Source of the DNA: Henriciella sp045287255
GTDB lineage: Bacteria; Pseudomonadota; Alphaproteobacteria; Caulobacterales; Hyphomonadaceae
Length of the DNA stretch: 64,000 bases
NCBI RefSeq assembly: GCF_045287255.1
Contig: NZ_CP137142.1
Location: 1,550,001 to 1,614,000 of the forward strand
Direction: 5' to 3'
Positions 25,997-34,661 of this stretch are shown here, one piece after another. The first letter of the stretch is position 1. The number at the start of each line of letters is the position of its first letter. A program made the translations under genes and the position numbers. The notes beneath the pieces are model-generated. The model had not been told where the DNA came from, ran no database searches, and saw nothing but the letters and a program-made list of their open reading frames with translations.

Positions 25997-26803
25997 ATGG
26001 CGATCAAGCCCGCCATACGTCTGCTGCGCGGTCATACGACCCATGAACGCTCGATGCCTTTTACGCACCGGTTCAAGTACGGCTTGTCGATGATCGAGGT
26101 CGATATTGATCGACTGGATGAAGCCCCAGAGCATTCCAGCCTGTTTAGCTTTGAACGTCCAAACCTGTTTTCCTTCCACCGTCGCGATCATGGCGCACGA
26201 CAGGCTGTTCCGCTGCGCCCATGGGCTGAGGAACAGTTCGCCAAGGCCGGGATTGACCTTCAAGGTGGAGCCATCCGTCTCGTCACCTACCCTCGCCACC
26301 TCTTTTACAAGTTCGCACCAATCTCGCTCTGGCTTGGCTATGGCCCCGAGGGTGAGCTGCGCGGGATCCTGTATGAGGTGAATAATACATTCGGCGAAAG
26401 CCATACCTATGCCGCGGCCACGCCGGACATACCGCGCAGCCAGCATGAGACAGAGAAAGTCTTCCACGTCTCGCCCTTCTTTGATGTCTCCGGTCGCTAT
26501 GAATTCACCCTTCGTAATGACGATAAGCGCCTCAGCCTCATGGTTGCGACGCAGACCCCAAATGGCCAGCAGCACCTCGCGACCATTATGGCGCGCAAAC
26601 AGCCGTTGACCACCGCGCAGCTCCTCTGGGTCACCCTGACAAAGCCCTTCAGCACACTCTCAGTCACCCTCGCCATTCACTGGCAGGCGCTCAGAATTTG
26701 GCTCAAAGGCGCGCGCTATCATTCTAAACCGAAACAGGCTGAGCCGCGTATAACAATTGCAACACAAACGGGCGAAAGCCCAGCCCGGGAGAAAGCGGCA
26801 TGA
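25997..26803 (+). CDS. DUF1365 protein
   Basis: 268 residues with the DUF1365 opening LLRGHTTHERSMPFTHRFKYGLSM, the central LVTYPRHLFYKFAPISLW and the EKVFHVSPFFDVSGRYEF segment. Function unknown; genomic linkage to flavin amine oxidases and CFA synthases points to membrane lipid modification. A hydrophobic stretch near residues 205-225 (LLWVTLTKPFSTLSVTLAIHW) could associate with membrane. The start at 25997 is set by the one-base gap after the oxidase stop; its end overlaps the cfa start by 4 bases. Confidence 0.92.
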   Translation: MAIKPAIRLLRGHTTHERSMPFTHRFKYGLSMIEVDIDRLDEAPEHSSLFSFERPNLFSFHRRDHGARQAVPLRPWAEEQFAKAGIDLQGGAIRLVTYPRHLFYKFAPISLWLGYGPEGELRGILYEVNNTFGESHTYAAATPDIPRSQHETEKVFHVSPFFDVSGRYEFTLRNDDKRLSLMVATQTPNGQQHLATIMARKQPLTTAQLLWVTLTKPFSTLSVTLAIHWQALRIWLKGARYHSKPKQAEPRITIATQTGESPAREKAA

Positions 26804-28059
26804 GCTACACAGCCCTTGATGAGAAAATCCGCGATTCTGTCGATATTATTACAGCTTCCCCCGAAGCCCTTCGCCAGCTTTCCGGCGTTCCGGCCAGCTT
26901 TCGGTTGGCCGGGATGATGCTGCTCCGCGCCCATCGTGGGTCGATCCGGTTTGATCTTCCTGATGGCCGCCGCATCCTGTTCGATCATGGCCAGAAAGGC
27001 CCCCATGCCGTGGTTGAGGTTCACAAGTTTGACTTTGCAAAGCGCGCCATTGCCGGCGGCGATGTCGGCTTTGCTGAAAGCTATATGGATCAGGAATGGT
27101 CGACGCCTGACCTGACCTCAGTGCTGGAGTTTTTCTCAGAGAATTTCGAAGCTGCCGGACAGCTTGCTGTTGGCGGTTTCATGGTTCGTGTGACCAACAT
27201 GATCCGCCACGTGTTTAACCGGAACTCCAAGTCTGGCTCGAAACGCAATATCGAAGCTCACTATGATCTCGGCAATGATTTCTACAGGCTGTGGTTGGAT
27301 GAAACGATGACTTATTCATCGGCACTCTATACCAAGCCGGGCCTTTCCCTTGCTGAGGCGCAAAATGAGAAATATGCCCGCATCGCCGACCAGATTGGCC
27401 TTTCAGAGGGCAAGTCCGTGCTTGAAATTGGCTGCGGTTGGGGCGGTTTTGCTGAATATGCTGCCAAGCATCGCGGGGCGAATGTCACTTGCCTGACCAT
27501 TTCCCCATCGCAGCGTGAGTGGGCGCTGGAGCGCATGGCACGACAGGGTTTGAGCGACAAAGTCGATATTCGACTTGAAGACTATCGCGATCATAAGGGC
27601 CAGTATGATGGCGTTGCATCGATCGAAATGTTCGAAGCGGTCGGGGAAAGCTATTGGCCGAGCTATTTCGCCAAGGTCGCCGAATGCTTGAAACCGGAAG
27701 GCCGCGCCGCTTTGCAAATCATCACCATCGATAATGATCTCTTCCCGCGCTACCGCAAACGCGCCGACTTCATTCAGCGCTATATCTTCCCGGGTGGAAT
27801 GTTGCCAAGCGAGGAAGCGCTGGCTCAACAGTTTACCACCGCAGGCCTGGCCCTTCAGGACAAGCATTATTTCCGAAAGGATTATGCCAAGACCCTGCGC
27901 GTGTGGGCCAAGGCTTTTGAAGAGACATGGGCACAGATTGAACCTCAGGGCTTTGATGAACGCTTCCGCCGTCTCTGGCGCTTCTACTTATCTTATTGTG
28001 AGGCTGGCTTTGACAATGGCCGCATTGATGTCGGGCATTTCACCCTCAGCCATCAATAA
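26800..28059 (+). CDS. cfa: Cyclopropane-fatty-acyl-phospholipid synthase family
   Basis: 419-residue SAM-dependent methyltransferase that adds a methylene to unsaturated acyl chains of membrane phospholipids. SAM motif VLEIGCGWGGFAEYAA, family hallmark AHYDLGNDFYRLWLDETMTYSSA and SIEMFEAVGESYWPSYF are present; the first 120 residues form the lipid-binding N-domain. A related UfaM-type methylase for furan fatty acid synthesis is a possible alternative role. Its ATG overlaps the DUF1365 stop (ATGA), and a terminator follows. Confidence 0.94.
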   Translation: MSYTALDEKIRDSVDIITASPEALRQLSGVPASFRLAGMMLLRAHRGSIRFDLPDGRRILFDHGQKGPHAVVEVHKFDFAKRAIAGGDVGFAESYMDQEWSTPDLTSVLEFFSENFEAAGQLAVGGFMVRVTNMIRHVFNRNSKSGSKRNIEAHYDLGNDFYRLWLDETMTYSSALYTKPGLSLAEAQNEKYARIADQIGLSEGKSVLEIGCGWGGFAEYAAKHRGANVTCLTISPSQREWALERMARQGLSDKVDIRLEDYRDHKGQYDGVASIEMFEAVGESYWPSYFAKVAECLKPEGRAALQIITIDNDLFPRYRKRADFIQRYIFPGGMLPSEEALAQQFTTAGLALQDKHYFRKDYAKTLRVWAKAFEETWAQIEPQGFDERFRRLWRFYLSYCEAGFDNGRIDVGHFTLSHQ

Positions 28060-28064
28060 ATGAA

Positions 28065-28095
28065 AAAGCGGACCTCGCAATGAGATCCGCCTTTC
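28065..28095. terminator. Bidirectional intrinsic terminator
   Basis: GCGGA-C-CTC and GAG-A-TCCGC form a stem around a five-base loop. On the minus strand the stem is followed by five T, ending the DUF6134 transcript; on plus it is followed by a weaker CTTTCC after cfa. Confidence 0.7.
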
Positions 28096-28143
28096 CAAGT
28101 TCATGCTTCCATTGAGTTCATACACATGGATAAGGACGGAAAG

Positions 28144-28833
28144 CTAATAAATATTTTGCAATACATATTTAATTTCCTGTCCGCGGGCCTCAAAGATCAA
28201 TTTCACCCAGCGATTCTGGTAATCATACCAAAGGTCGACGGTCAGATCTGACTTCAGTCGATAATGCGTCGCGGGCACCTCTGTCCCGTTGACCATCACG
28301 ACATCCTCACCAATGCGCTCAACCTCAATGTCGAGGATTTCACCCGTCTCGGTGGAGATCATTCGGTCGCCCATCACTTGCAGAATATTCCAATGGCTCG
28401 ATGGAATGATTGATGTCGGCAATACCCCATCAAACTTGGTACTGTCGACAACGAGTTGGCCACCATCGGCGCGCGCGGAGACTTTGCCCCGACGGCCATC
28501 ATTGTTTGATTTGCCATCAAGGCTAATCAGGCGGCCACTCTCCCAGATCTCAGTCGCATCCAGACGATATTTAAACGCCGTGATCGGACCAAATTTCACA
28601 TCCAGATCAACATCTGTGGTTACTTCCAGAGTGCCATCCTCACGCTCGTCAAAGGTCAGGACATGGCGACCAAAGGGTTTGCCCTTGCGTAGGACCTGAA
28701 AGTCAATCACCGCGCCATCATAGGCGACAAACGGGGTTGGCATAGAGGTTTGCACGGCCTCGACATCTGCTTCCCCAAAGGCCATTCCGGCCATTAAACC
28801 TGCAACAGCCCCCGCTATCGCATACCTGATCAT
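28144..28833 (-). CDS. DUF6134 exported protein
   Basis: 229 residues with a Sec signal peptide (MIRYAIAGAVAGLMAGMAFG) and a beta-rich body typical of DUF6134: VIDFQVLRKGKPFGRHVLTF near the start, SSHWNILQVMGDRMISTETG in the middle and VDLWYDYQNRWVKLIFEARG at the end, reminiscent of lipocalin-like or outer-membrane-associated beta barrels. Function unknown. Its ATG overlaps the chrR-like stop (TAATG), so the two are co-translated and share the ECF-type promoter. Confidence 0.8.
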   Translation of the reverse strand: MIRYAIAGAVAGLMAGMAFGEADVEAVQTSMPTPFVAYDGAVIDFQVLRKGKPFGRHVLTFDEREDGTLEVTTDVDLDVKFGPITAFKYRLDATEIWESGRLISLDGKSNNDGRRGKVSARADGGQLVVDSTKFDGVLPTSIIPSSHWNILQVMGDRMISTETGEILDIEVERIGEDVVMVNGTEVPATHYRLKSDLTVDLWYDYQNRWVKLIFEARGQEIKYVLQNIY

Positions 28834-29354
28834 TAACTGAGCCTCCAAAACGGGGTGGGTTCCTGAGCAACATAACAAATGCACATCTGGTCACCGTGAG
28901 CAGAGGGACGATGTGTCATCCCCGGACGGCCAAGCACAAGATCGCCGCGTTTGTAACAGCCGTGACCATCTTCAAATTCACCTTCCAGAACGACCGTCGC
29001 TTCCAGGGCGGAATGCCCATGTTCGGGTGCACTCTGGCCAGGGTCGAGGCGCATTAGCTTCCCCTTACCGGCGCCACGCTTTGCATAGTGCACGCCTGAC
29101 AGCCCGCGTTTCCATGGCACCGTCTCAAACGTGCTTTGGGAAAGCTCCAGCGCCTCGGGCAGATAAGCATGCTCAACATCGCGGGCATCATTGGCCCAAA
29201 GGCCAATCGCATCTCGGGCACAGCCCCATACCGCCATGATATCCCGGGCCTGCGGGCACAGCAGACCGTGCAATTCTGCCGCAAGGCTCATGTCCGGAGA
29301 CAAAGCCCCGGAAACATGGTCGAGCAGGAAGGCGTGATAAGCGTCGGATTTCAT
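28833..29354 (-). CDS. ChrR-like cupin with incomplete zinc anti-sigma motif
   Basis: 173 residues. The N-terminal part aligns with the anti-sigma domain of ChrR: H7, H29 and C33 match zinc ligands, but the position of the last cysteine is alanine (LLCPQA). The C-terminal cupin has APEHGHSALEATVVLEG, CYKRGDLVLGRPGMTH. ChrR normally holds an ECF sigma factor inactive until singlet oxygen or peroxide appears. No sigma factor gene is adjacent. It may be an anti-sigma factor of a sigma encoded elsewhere or a derivative cupin enzyme/sensor. ATG at 29354 lies about 30 bases after a matching ECF promoter. Confidence 0.82.
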   Translation of the reverse strand: MKSDAYHAFLLDHVSGALSPDMSLAAELHGLLCPQARDIMAVWGCARDAIGLWANDARDVEHAYLPEALELSQSTFETVPWKRGLSGVHYAKRGAGKGKLMRLDPGQSAPEHGHSALEATVVLEGEFEDGHGCYKRGDLVLGRPGMTHRPSAHGDQMCICYVAQEPTPFWRLS

Positions 29355-29384
29355 TCAGGAATACTCAAGTGTCTATCTTGTTGC

Positions 29385-29414
29385 TCTTTACGTTGGCAAA
29401 CCCCAACTGGATCA
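29385..29414 (-). promoter_or_regulatory. ECF (RpoE/ChrR-type) promoter before the chrR-like gene
   Basis: On the minus strand, TGATCC (29414-29409), 16 bases, then CGTAAAGA (29392-29385). It equals the published-type ChrR-group promoter with a perfect -35 and matches spacing of the photolyase promoter at 23158. It would transcribe chrR-like and DUF6134 genes. Confidence 0.65.
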
Positions 29415-29443
29415 GTTCATAAGCAGTTGAATTGCAGCACCCA

Positions 29444-29456
29444 CAGGCTTAGCCTG
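29444..29456. promoter_or_regulatory. Palindrome CAGGCT-T-AGCCTG before cysK
   Basis: A perfect 6-bp-arm palindrome 23 bases upstream of the cysK ATG, within the divergent gap between chrR-like and cysK genes. A regulator site or a small hairpin in the leader are both possible. Confidence 0.3.
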
Positions 29457-29479
29457 ATACTCTCAAATCAAGGCCCGAC

Positions 29480-30484
29480 ATGACTATCAAGACTTCCGTT
29501 CTAGACCTTATCGGCAACACGCCGCTTTTACGCCTGAACCGCCTCTCTGAAGAGACCGGTTGCGAGATCCTCGGCAAGTGCGAATTTCTCAATCCCGGCC
29601 AGTCGGTAAAGGATCGCCCGGCGCTGGAAATCGTTCGCGCAGCCGAGCGCGATGGCTCGCTCAAGCCCGGCGGAACAATTGTTGAAGGCACTGCAGGCAA
29701 TACCGGGATTGGTATTGCTCTGGTTGGTGCTGCGCTTGGCTACAAGGTCGTGATTGTGATGCCGCGCACGCAATCCAAAGAGAAGAAAGACGCGGTGCGG
29801 AACTTCGGCGCAAAGCTGATTGAAGTGGACGCGGTCCCATACAAGAATCCGAACAATTACCAACACTTCTCTCGTCGCCTTGCCGAAGAGATGAATGAGA
29901 CAGAGCCGAATGGTGCAATCTGGGCCAACCAGTTTGATAACACCGCCAACCGCGACGCTCATATCAAGACCACAGGCCCGGAAATCTGGGCACAGACCGA
30001 GGGCAAGGTCGATGGCTTCATCTGCGCGGTCGGCTCAGGGGGCACCCTAGCCGGCACCGCGATGGCCCTGCGCGATCTCTCCGGCGGCAAGGTCAAAATT
30101 GGCATCGCTGACCCGGGTGGCGCGGCCCTCTACGAATATTACAAGAATGGCGAGCTGAAATCCGAAGGCACTTCGATCACCGAAGGGATTGGGCAAGGCC
30201 GGATCACCGCCAACCTTGAGGGTCTAACTGTCGATCATGCCTATCGCATCAATGATACGGACGCCCTGAAGACGATCTATGACCTGATCCAGTATGAAGG
30301 GGTTTGCCTTGGTGGCTCTGCCGGGATCAATATGGCGGGCGCGGCGCAAATGGCCCGCGATTTAGGGCCAGGCCACACCATCGTTACGATACTCTGTGAC
30401 TACGGTAATCGCTATCAGGACAAATTGTTCAACCCAGACTTCCTGCGCTCGAAAGAGCTACCAGTCCCGCCATGGATGGAGTAA
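29480..30484 (+). CDS. cysK: Cysteine synthase A
   Basis: 334-residue PLP enzyme making cysteine from O-acetylserine and sulfide. The PLP lysine is in NPGQSVKDRPA, the phosphate loop is GSGGTLAG and the substrate loop is VEGTAGNTGIG, where the usual TSGNTG is TAGNTG. That change and the length put it in the slightly longer CysK-like group seen in proteobacteria and raise a small chance of different acceptor use. First gene of a sulfur operon with sseA and metC. Confidence 0.92.
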   Translation: MTIKTSVLDLIGNTPLLRLNRLSEETGCEILGKCEFLNPGQSVKDRPALEIVRAAERDGSLKPGGTIVEGTAGNTGIGIALVGAALGYKVVIVMPRTQSKEKKDAVRNFGAKLIEVDAVPYKNPNNYQHFSRRLAEEMNETEPNGAIWANQFDNTANRDAHIKTTGPEIWAQTEGKVDGFICAVGSGGTLAGTAMALRDLSGGKVKIGIADPGGAALYEYYKNGELKSEGTSITEGIGQGRITANLEGLTVDHAYRINDTDALKTIYDLIQYEGVCLGGSAGINMAGAAQMARDLGPGHTIVTILCDYGNRYQDKLFNPDFLRSKELPVPPWME

Positions 30485-30487
30485 CCC

Positions 30488-31333
30488 TTGTCAAATAATG
30501 ACCCCCTCGTCAGTGCCGTTTGGCTGAAAGACAATATCGGCGCGCCGGACATTCGCGTCGTGGATGCGACATGGGTTCCACCCTTTCTGGTCGGGCGCAC
30601 ACCGGGCTCAGAGCTGTATAAACAGGGCCACATTCCCGGTGCTGTCTATTTCGACATTGATGAGATTGCTGATCAGGATAGCGACCTGCCGCATATGCTC
30701 CCCTCGCCGATCCTGTTCTCCTCGCGCGCACGCAAACTCGGACTGGGCGATGGCAACCGGATCATCGTCTACGACCAAAACGGCTTCTTCGCCTCCGCCC
30801 GAGTCTGGTGGATGCTGCGCGTGATGGGGCATCAGGATGTGCATGTCCTCAATGGCGGTTTCTCAGCCTGGCAGGCCGTTGGCGGTGAAACCGAAGATCT
30901 GCCTCCGATGCCTGTTGAGCGTCATTTCACGGCACGTGTTCGCGCCGATCTGGTGCGTGACCGGGCGCAGGTTGCGAGTGCTGTCGAAGATGGTTCTGCC
31001 CGCATTCTCGACGCCCGTGCTGAAGGCCGCTTCAAGGGCACGGCCCCTGAACCCCGCGCTGACCTGCAATCCGGGCATATGCCCGGCGCGGCGAACATCC
31101 CGGCCTCCGACTTGCTAACGCCAGCGGGAATGCTGAAAGAGGCTGAGGACCTACGTCCCTTGCTGCAGGACTATGTTGACGCAACCGTAATCACTTCTTG
31201 CGGCTCTGGCGTAAGTGCGGCCTTGATCAATCTCGCCCTGGCACGCCTCGGACATTGGGACACAGCCCTCTATGATGGCTCATGGAGTGAATGGGCGGCC
31301 CATGCTGACAGTCCGATTGCGACTGCGCCATGA
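30488..31333 (+). CDS. sseA: 3-mercaptopyruvate sulfurtransferase
   Basis: 281-residue tandem rhodanese. The first, inactive rhodanese holds GHIPGAVYFDIDEIAD; the second holds ILDARAEGRFKGT and the active cysteine loop CGSGVSA, the form typical of mercaptopyruvate rather than thiosulfate sulfurtransferases. It moves sulfur from 3-mercaptopyruvate to thiol acceptors. It begins with TTG at 30488, three bases after the cysK stop, preceded by GGAG; there is no in-frame ATG nearby. Confidence 0.93.
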   Translation: MSNNDPLVSAVWLKDNIGAPDIRVVDATWVPPFLVGRTPGSELYKQGHIPGAVYFDIDEIADQDSDLPHMLPSPILFSSRARKLGLGDGNRIIVYDQNGFFASARVWWMLRVMGHQDVHVLNGGFSAWQAVGGETEDLPPMPVERHFTARVRADLVRDRAQVASAVEDGSARILDARAEGRFKGTAPEPRADLQSGHMPGAANIPASDLLTPAGMLKEAEDLRPLLQDYVDATVITSCGSGVSAALINLALARLGHWDTALYDGSWSEWAAHADSPIATAP

Positions 31334-32484
31334 AAGACGAAACCCGCCTCATCCACACCCGGAAGGATCGCCTCTCACGCAAGATCGTGAACCCGCCGAT
31401 TGAACGCGCGTCTACGGTTTTGCTGCCGACACGCGATGCGCTTTACGGCGAGCTGCCAACCTATGGGCGGATGGGGCTGACCGTCCACCGCGAACTGGAA
31501 GCGGCCCTGCGTACATTAGAGAATGCTGCCCATTGCCGTCTGACGACCAATGGCCTGCAAGCCTGCGCCCTAGCCATCGCTAGCCTTGTTGAAAGCGGCG
31601 ATCATGTCCTGATCTCGGATAGCCTTTACGGCCCAACCAGCCGTTTCTGCACACGCCGCCTGAAGGCCATGGGCGTGAACGTTACTCGTTTCGACCCAAC
31701 CGTGGGCGCTGGTATTGCTGACCTGGTTCAGGACAATACCAAAGCCATTTATCTGGAATCGCCCGGCTCTCTGACCTTCGACATCATGGACACGCCCGCC
31801 ATTGTCCGCGTTGCGAAGAACCGAGGCCTGCTGACCGTGTTCGACAATACGTGGGGCGTTGGCCTGCTGCATCGCCCGCTCGACCTTGGTGTGGATGTCG
31901 TCTTGCAGGCGCTCACCAAATACCCGGTTGGCCATGCCGATGCGCTTGGCGGGGCTGTGCTCACAAACTCGGACCGCCTCGCCAACAAGATCAATATGTG
32001 CGCCGAGGATTGGGGGATCAGTCTTTCCCCGGATGATGCCTATACCGCCCTGCGCGGCTTGCGCACCTTGCCCGCGCGCCTGAAACAGCATGAAGAAAGC
32101 GCCTACACCGTTGCACGCTGGTTGGCCGACCGCCCCGAAGTCGCAACCATCCTGCATCCAGGCCTTGAGAGCCATCCGGAGCATGATCTCTGGAAACGCG
32201 ACTTTAAAGGTGCAAATGGCTTGTTCGGGATCATCCTGAATGAGACGACAATCGAACACCTCGACGCTTTCCTCGAAGCCCTCAAACTGTTCGGCATGGG
32301 CTTTTCATGGGGCGGCTATGAAAGCCTGCTCATCCCATGCTGTGATCAGCTTGATCGCCTCGAAACCGATCGCATTCACAACCGGCCCGGCCCGCTCTTG
32401 CGGCTACATATCGGGCTTGAGAATGTTGATGACCTGATCAGTGACCTTGCAGGTGCCTTTGAGGTGCTCTCCAGCCACCCTTGA
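31330..32484 (+). CDS. metC: Cystathionine beta-lyase
   Basis: 384-residue Cys/Met-metabolism PLP enzyme. PLP contacts are visible in TTNGLQACALAI, DNTWGVGLLHRPLDLGVD and the lysine in QALTKYPVGHADALGG; GMGFSWGGYESL and LRLHIGLENVDDL near the end are the MetC-type substrate region. It cleaves cystathionine to homocysteine, pyruvate and ammonia. The ATG overlaps the sseA stop (ATGA). The three-gene operon links cysteine synthesis, sulfane sulfur transfer and methionine synthesis. Confidence 0.93.
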   Translation: MKDETRLIHTRKDRLSRKIVNPPIERASTVLLPTRDALYGELPTYGRMGLTVHRELEAALRTLENAAHCRLTTNGLQACALAIASLVESGDHVLISDSLYGPTSRFCTRRLKAMGVNVTRFDPTVGAGIADLVQDNTKAIYLESPGSLTFDIMDTPAIVRVAKNRGLLTVFDNTWGVGLLHRPLDLGVDVVLQALTKYPVGHADALGGAVLTNSDRLANKINMCAEDWGISLSPDDAYTALRGLRTLPARLKQHEESAYTVARWLADRPEVATILHPGLESHPEHDLWKRDFKGANGLFGIILNETTIEHLDAFLEALKLFGMGFSWGGYESLLIPCCDQLDRLETDRIHNRPGPLLRLHIGLENVDDLISDLAGAFEVLSSHP

Positions 32485-32501
32485 GGTACCCTAAAGTCTC
32501 C

Positions 32502-33548
32502 TTATGTCGCTGGCCCGGCAGCAATTCTGGCGCGGGCAATCTCATCAGCGACGTAGTTGGTTGGCGTGTCAGTGCTCAGGGCCTGATCCAACACTTCCCC
32601 CAATGTATCCATCAACGTATCCAGCTTCTGATCGACCCATGGGCGTGAATAGGTGCCGGAAATCTCAGCCGCGACATTGATGATCCCGCCACCATTGATG
32701 ACGTAATCAGGGGCATACAGAATACCCGCCCGGCGCACGAACTCACCCATGGCTGGCACGACCAGTTGATTGTTCGCCCCGCCCGCAATCACTTTGACTT
32801 TAAGGCGTTTCAGCGTGTCCTCATTGATGATCGCGCCCAGAGCATTGGGCGAGAAAATATCAGCCTCAGCATCATAAATCTCATCCGGTGCAACAACTTT
32901 TGCGCCTGTCTTGGCCTTGATGTCGGCCAGTGCATCCTGATCGATGTCGGTGATGATCAGGTTGGCTCCGGCTTCGGCCAGATGCAGCGCAGTATAGCCA
33001 CCAACGGAGCCAACACCCTGAACTGCAACAGTTTTTCCGTTCAAATCATCACTGCCAAAGGCGCGGATGGCGCATTGTTTGATGCCGCGAAACACACCCA
33101 GCGCCGTCACCGGGGATGGATCCCCGCTCGCGGCTTCACTCGTCGTCAGGCCCGCTGCATAGCGGGTTTCCTGCGCTGCAATCTCAATATCGGCGGTGTC
33201 GATGCCAACATCTTCAGCCGTCCAGTAACGGCCTTGCAGGCTGTCGACAGCACGACCAAAGGCACGGAACAAAGCCTCTGACTTATCGGTACGGGAGTTA
33301 CCCCAGATCACGGCTTTACCACCGCCATGAGGAATAGAAGCCATCGCATTCTTATAGCTCATCCCCTGGCTAAGGCGCAGAACGTCTGTCAGCATCGCGT
33401 CGCTGTCGGGATAGTCCCACATCCGCGTACCACCTGCGGACGGACCAAGTGCAGTCGAATGGACGGCAATCACTGCACGCAAGCCGCTCTCAGCATCATG
33501 GAAGAAGTGAACACCTTCGTGATTGTCGAACGAGGAATTATCGAACAT
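32502..33548 (-). CDS. Leucine/valine (Glu/Leu/Phe/Val) dehydrogenase
   Basis: 348-residue amino acid dehydrogenase of the leucine/phenylalanine group. The catalytic lysine lies in PHGGGKAVIWG, the dinucleotide motif is VQGVGSVGGYTALHL, and GPSAGGTRMW near residue 38 forms the substrate loop. It reversibly deaminates branched-chain or aromatic amino acids with NAD. ATG at 33548. It faces the metC operon with only 17 bases between the stops and no clear terminator. Confidence 0.93.
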   Translation of the reverse strand: MFDNSSFDNHEGVHFFHDAESGLRAVIAVHSTALGPSAGGTRMWDYPDSDAMLTDVLRLSQGMSYKNAMASIPHGGGKAVIWGNSRTDKSEALFRAFGRAVDSLQGRYWTAEDVGIDTADIEIAAQETRYAAGLTTSEAASGDPSPVTALGVFRGIKQCAIRAFGSDDLNGKTVAVQGVGSVGGYTALHLAEAGANLIITDIDQDALADIKAKTGAKVVAPDEIYDAEADIFSPNALGAIINEDTLKRLKVKVIAGGANNQLVVPAMGEFVRRAGILYAPDYVINGGGIINVAAEISGTYSRPWVDQKLDTLMDTLGEVLDQALSTDTPTNYVADEIARARIAAGPAT

Positions 33549-33612
33549 CAGGCCCGCCTAAATTCATTGCAAATGAAACAAGCTGCGGGGTGTAGCGCAT
33601 GATCCCGCTACG

Positions 33613-34661
33613 TCAATTGCGCCCCGGTACTTCTCCAACACCACTGGGCAGTGGCGCATCCGGATTCTTCAGGAATGACAGCACATCTTCAAAGACCAAC
33701 TCGGCCTGTAAGTCCCGCAACAGCATATGATACCCGTCCGGATAATAGGCTGTTTGCACATGTGGCGGCAGGATGCGCGCGGTTCGCTTCACACCGCTCT
33801 TTGGGATGACAATGTCCCGCGCGCCATATGTCAGTAACATCGGCGTTTCACTCGACAGGTAAGGTGCTGCGCGATGGGCAGACTCCATAACGGAAACGAC
33901 GCCATGAACCTGTTCAATCTTGTTGACGCGAATGCCCAGCGGATCCGTCCAGAGGCGATGCAGCATCTCAATATTATCACTCGGTTCAATCTTCACAAAG
34001 CGCGGGGGCCGTACGACCCAACCGGGCCGAACCCGCGGTCCAGCCCACAGGCCAATCCGCTGAATAACTGGCAGGCTTCCCCACCCCCGCAGCCCCGGCC
34101 CACTAAACACAACCCGGTCCACCCTTCCGGTGGGCGCTCAGATCCAAACGCACTCATCGTCACCGCGCCGCCCATGGAGATGCCGACAACCGCGAGGGTG
34201 GCTCCCGGGTACTCGGCACGTGCAATCCTCACGGCTGTCCGCAAGTCTTCGCGCATCAGCTCTTCATCCGGCCAGTCGCCACGACCGGGAGAGCGGCCAA
34301 AGCCGCGTTGGTCATAAGCATATGTTTTCACGCCTCTTTCTGCCCAATAGGGCGCGGCCATATGGAAAGCATGGGCGTAGTCATTCATGCCGTGCAGACC
34401 GACAATGACGATCTCTGGCTCCACATCAGGTTCCCAAACGGTCAGACCAAGTTCAGCCCCATCAAACGAGATAAAACGATCATTCTCAGGCTCAAAACGG
34501 GGCATAGGTGGAACCTCCGGAGTATACGCAGAGAAGGTGTAAGGGGTCTGGCAGGAGACAAAAAGGAGACAGGCGACGACAATGGCTAGAGCAAAGCCTG
34601 CACCTTTTTGCGTAGCACAGGTAAGGCATCTTCCTCGAACCATGGATTGCGTTTTAGCCAT
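33613..34661 (-). pseudogene. Lysophospholipase-like alpha/beta hydrolase broken by a frameshift
   Basis: Two reading frames together make one ~350-residue lipase-like protein. The first part (34661 to about 34125) has a lipoprotein-type signal (FALAIVVACLLFVSC), VGLHGMNDYAHAF, YDQRGFGRSPGRG and nucleophile VGISMGGAVT. The second (34122 to 33613) continues with DRVVFSGPGLRGWG, the acid GARDIVIP and histidine DGYHMLL. A missing base in the CCC run at 34122-34124 (four C would restore the frame) separates them. The full catalytic triad is intact, so this is a recent break or a sequence error. Related to monoglyceride lipase/PldB proteins. The start overlaps the glycosylase gene by up to 76 bases. 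Confidence 0.8.

Noticed and set aside
29355..29479. Riboswitch before cysK
   Set aside because: Only a short palindrome and ECF promoter are visible; no known SAM or other fold recognised.
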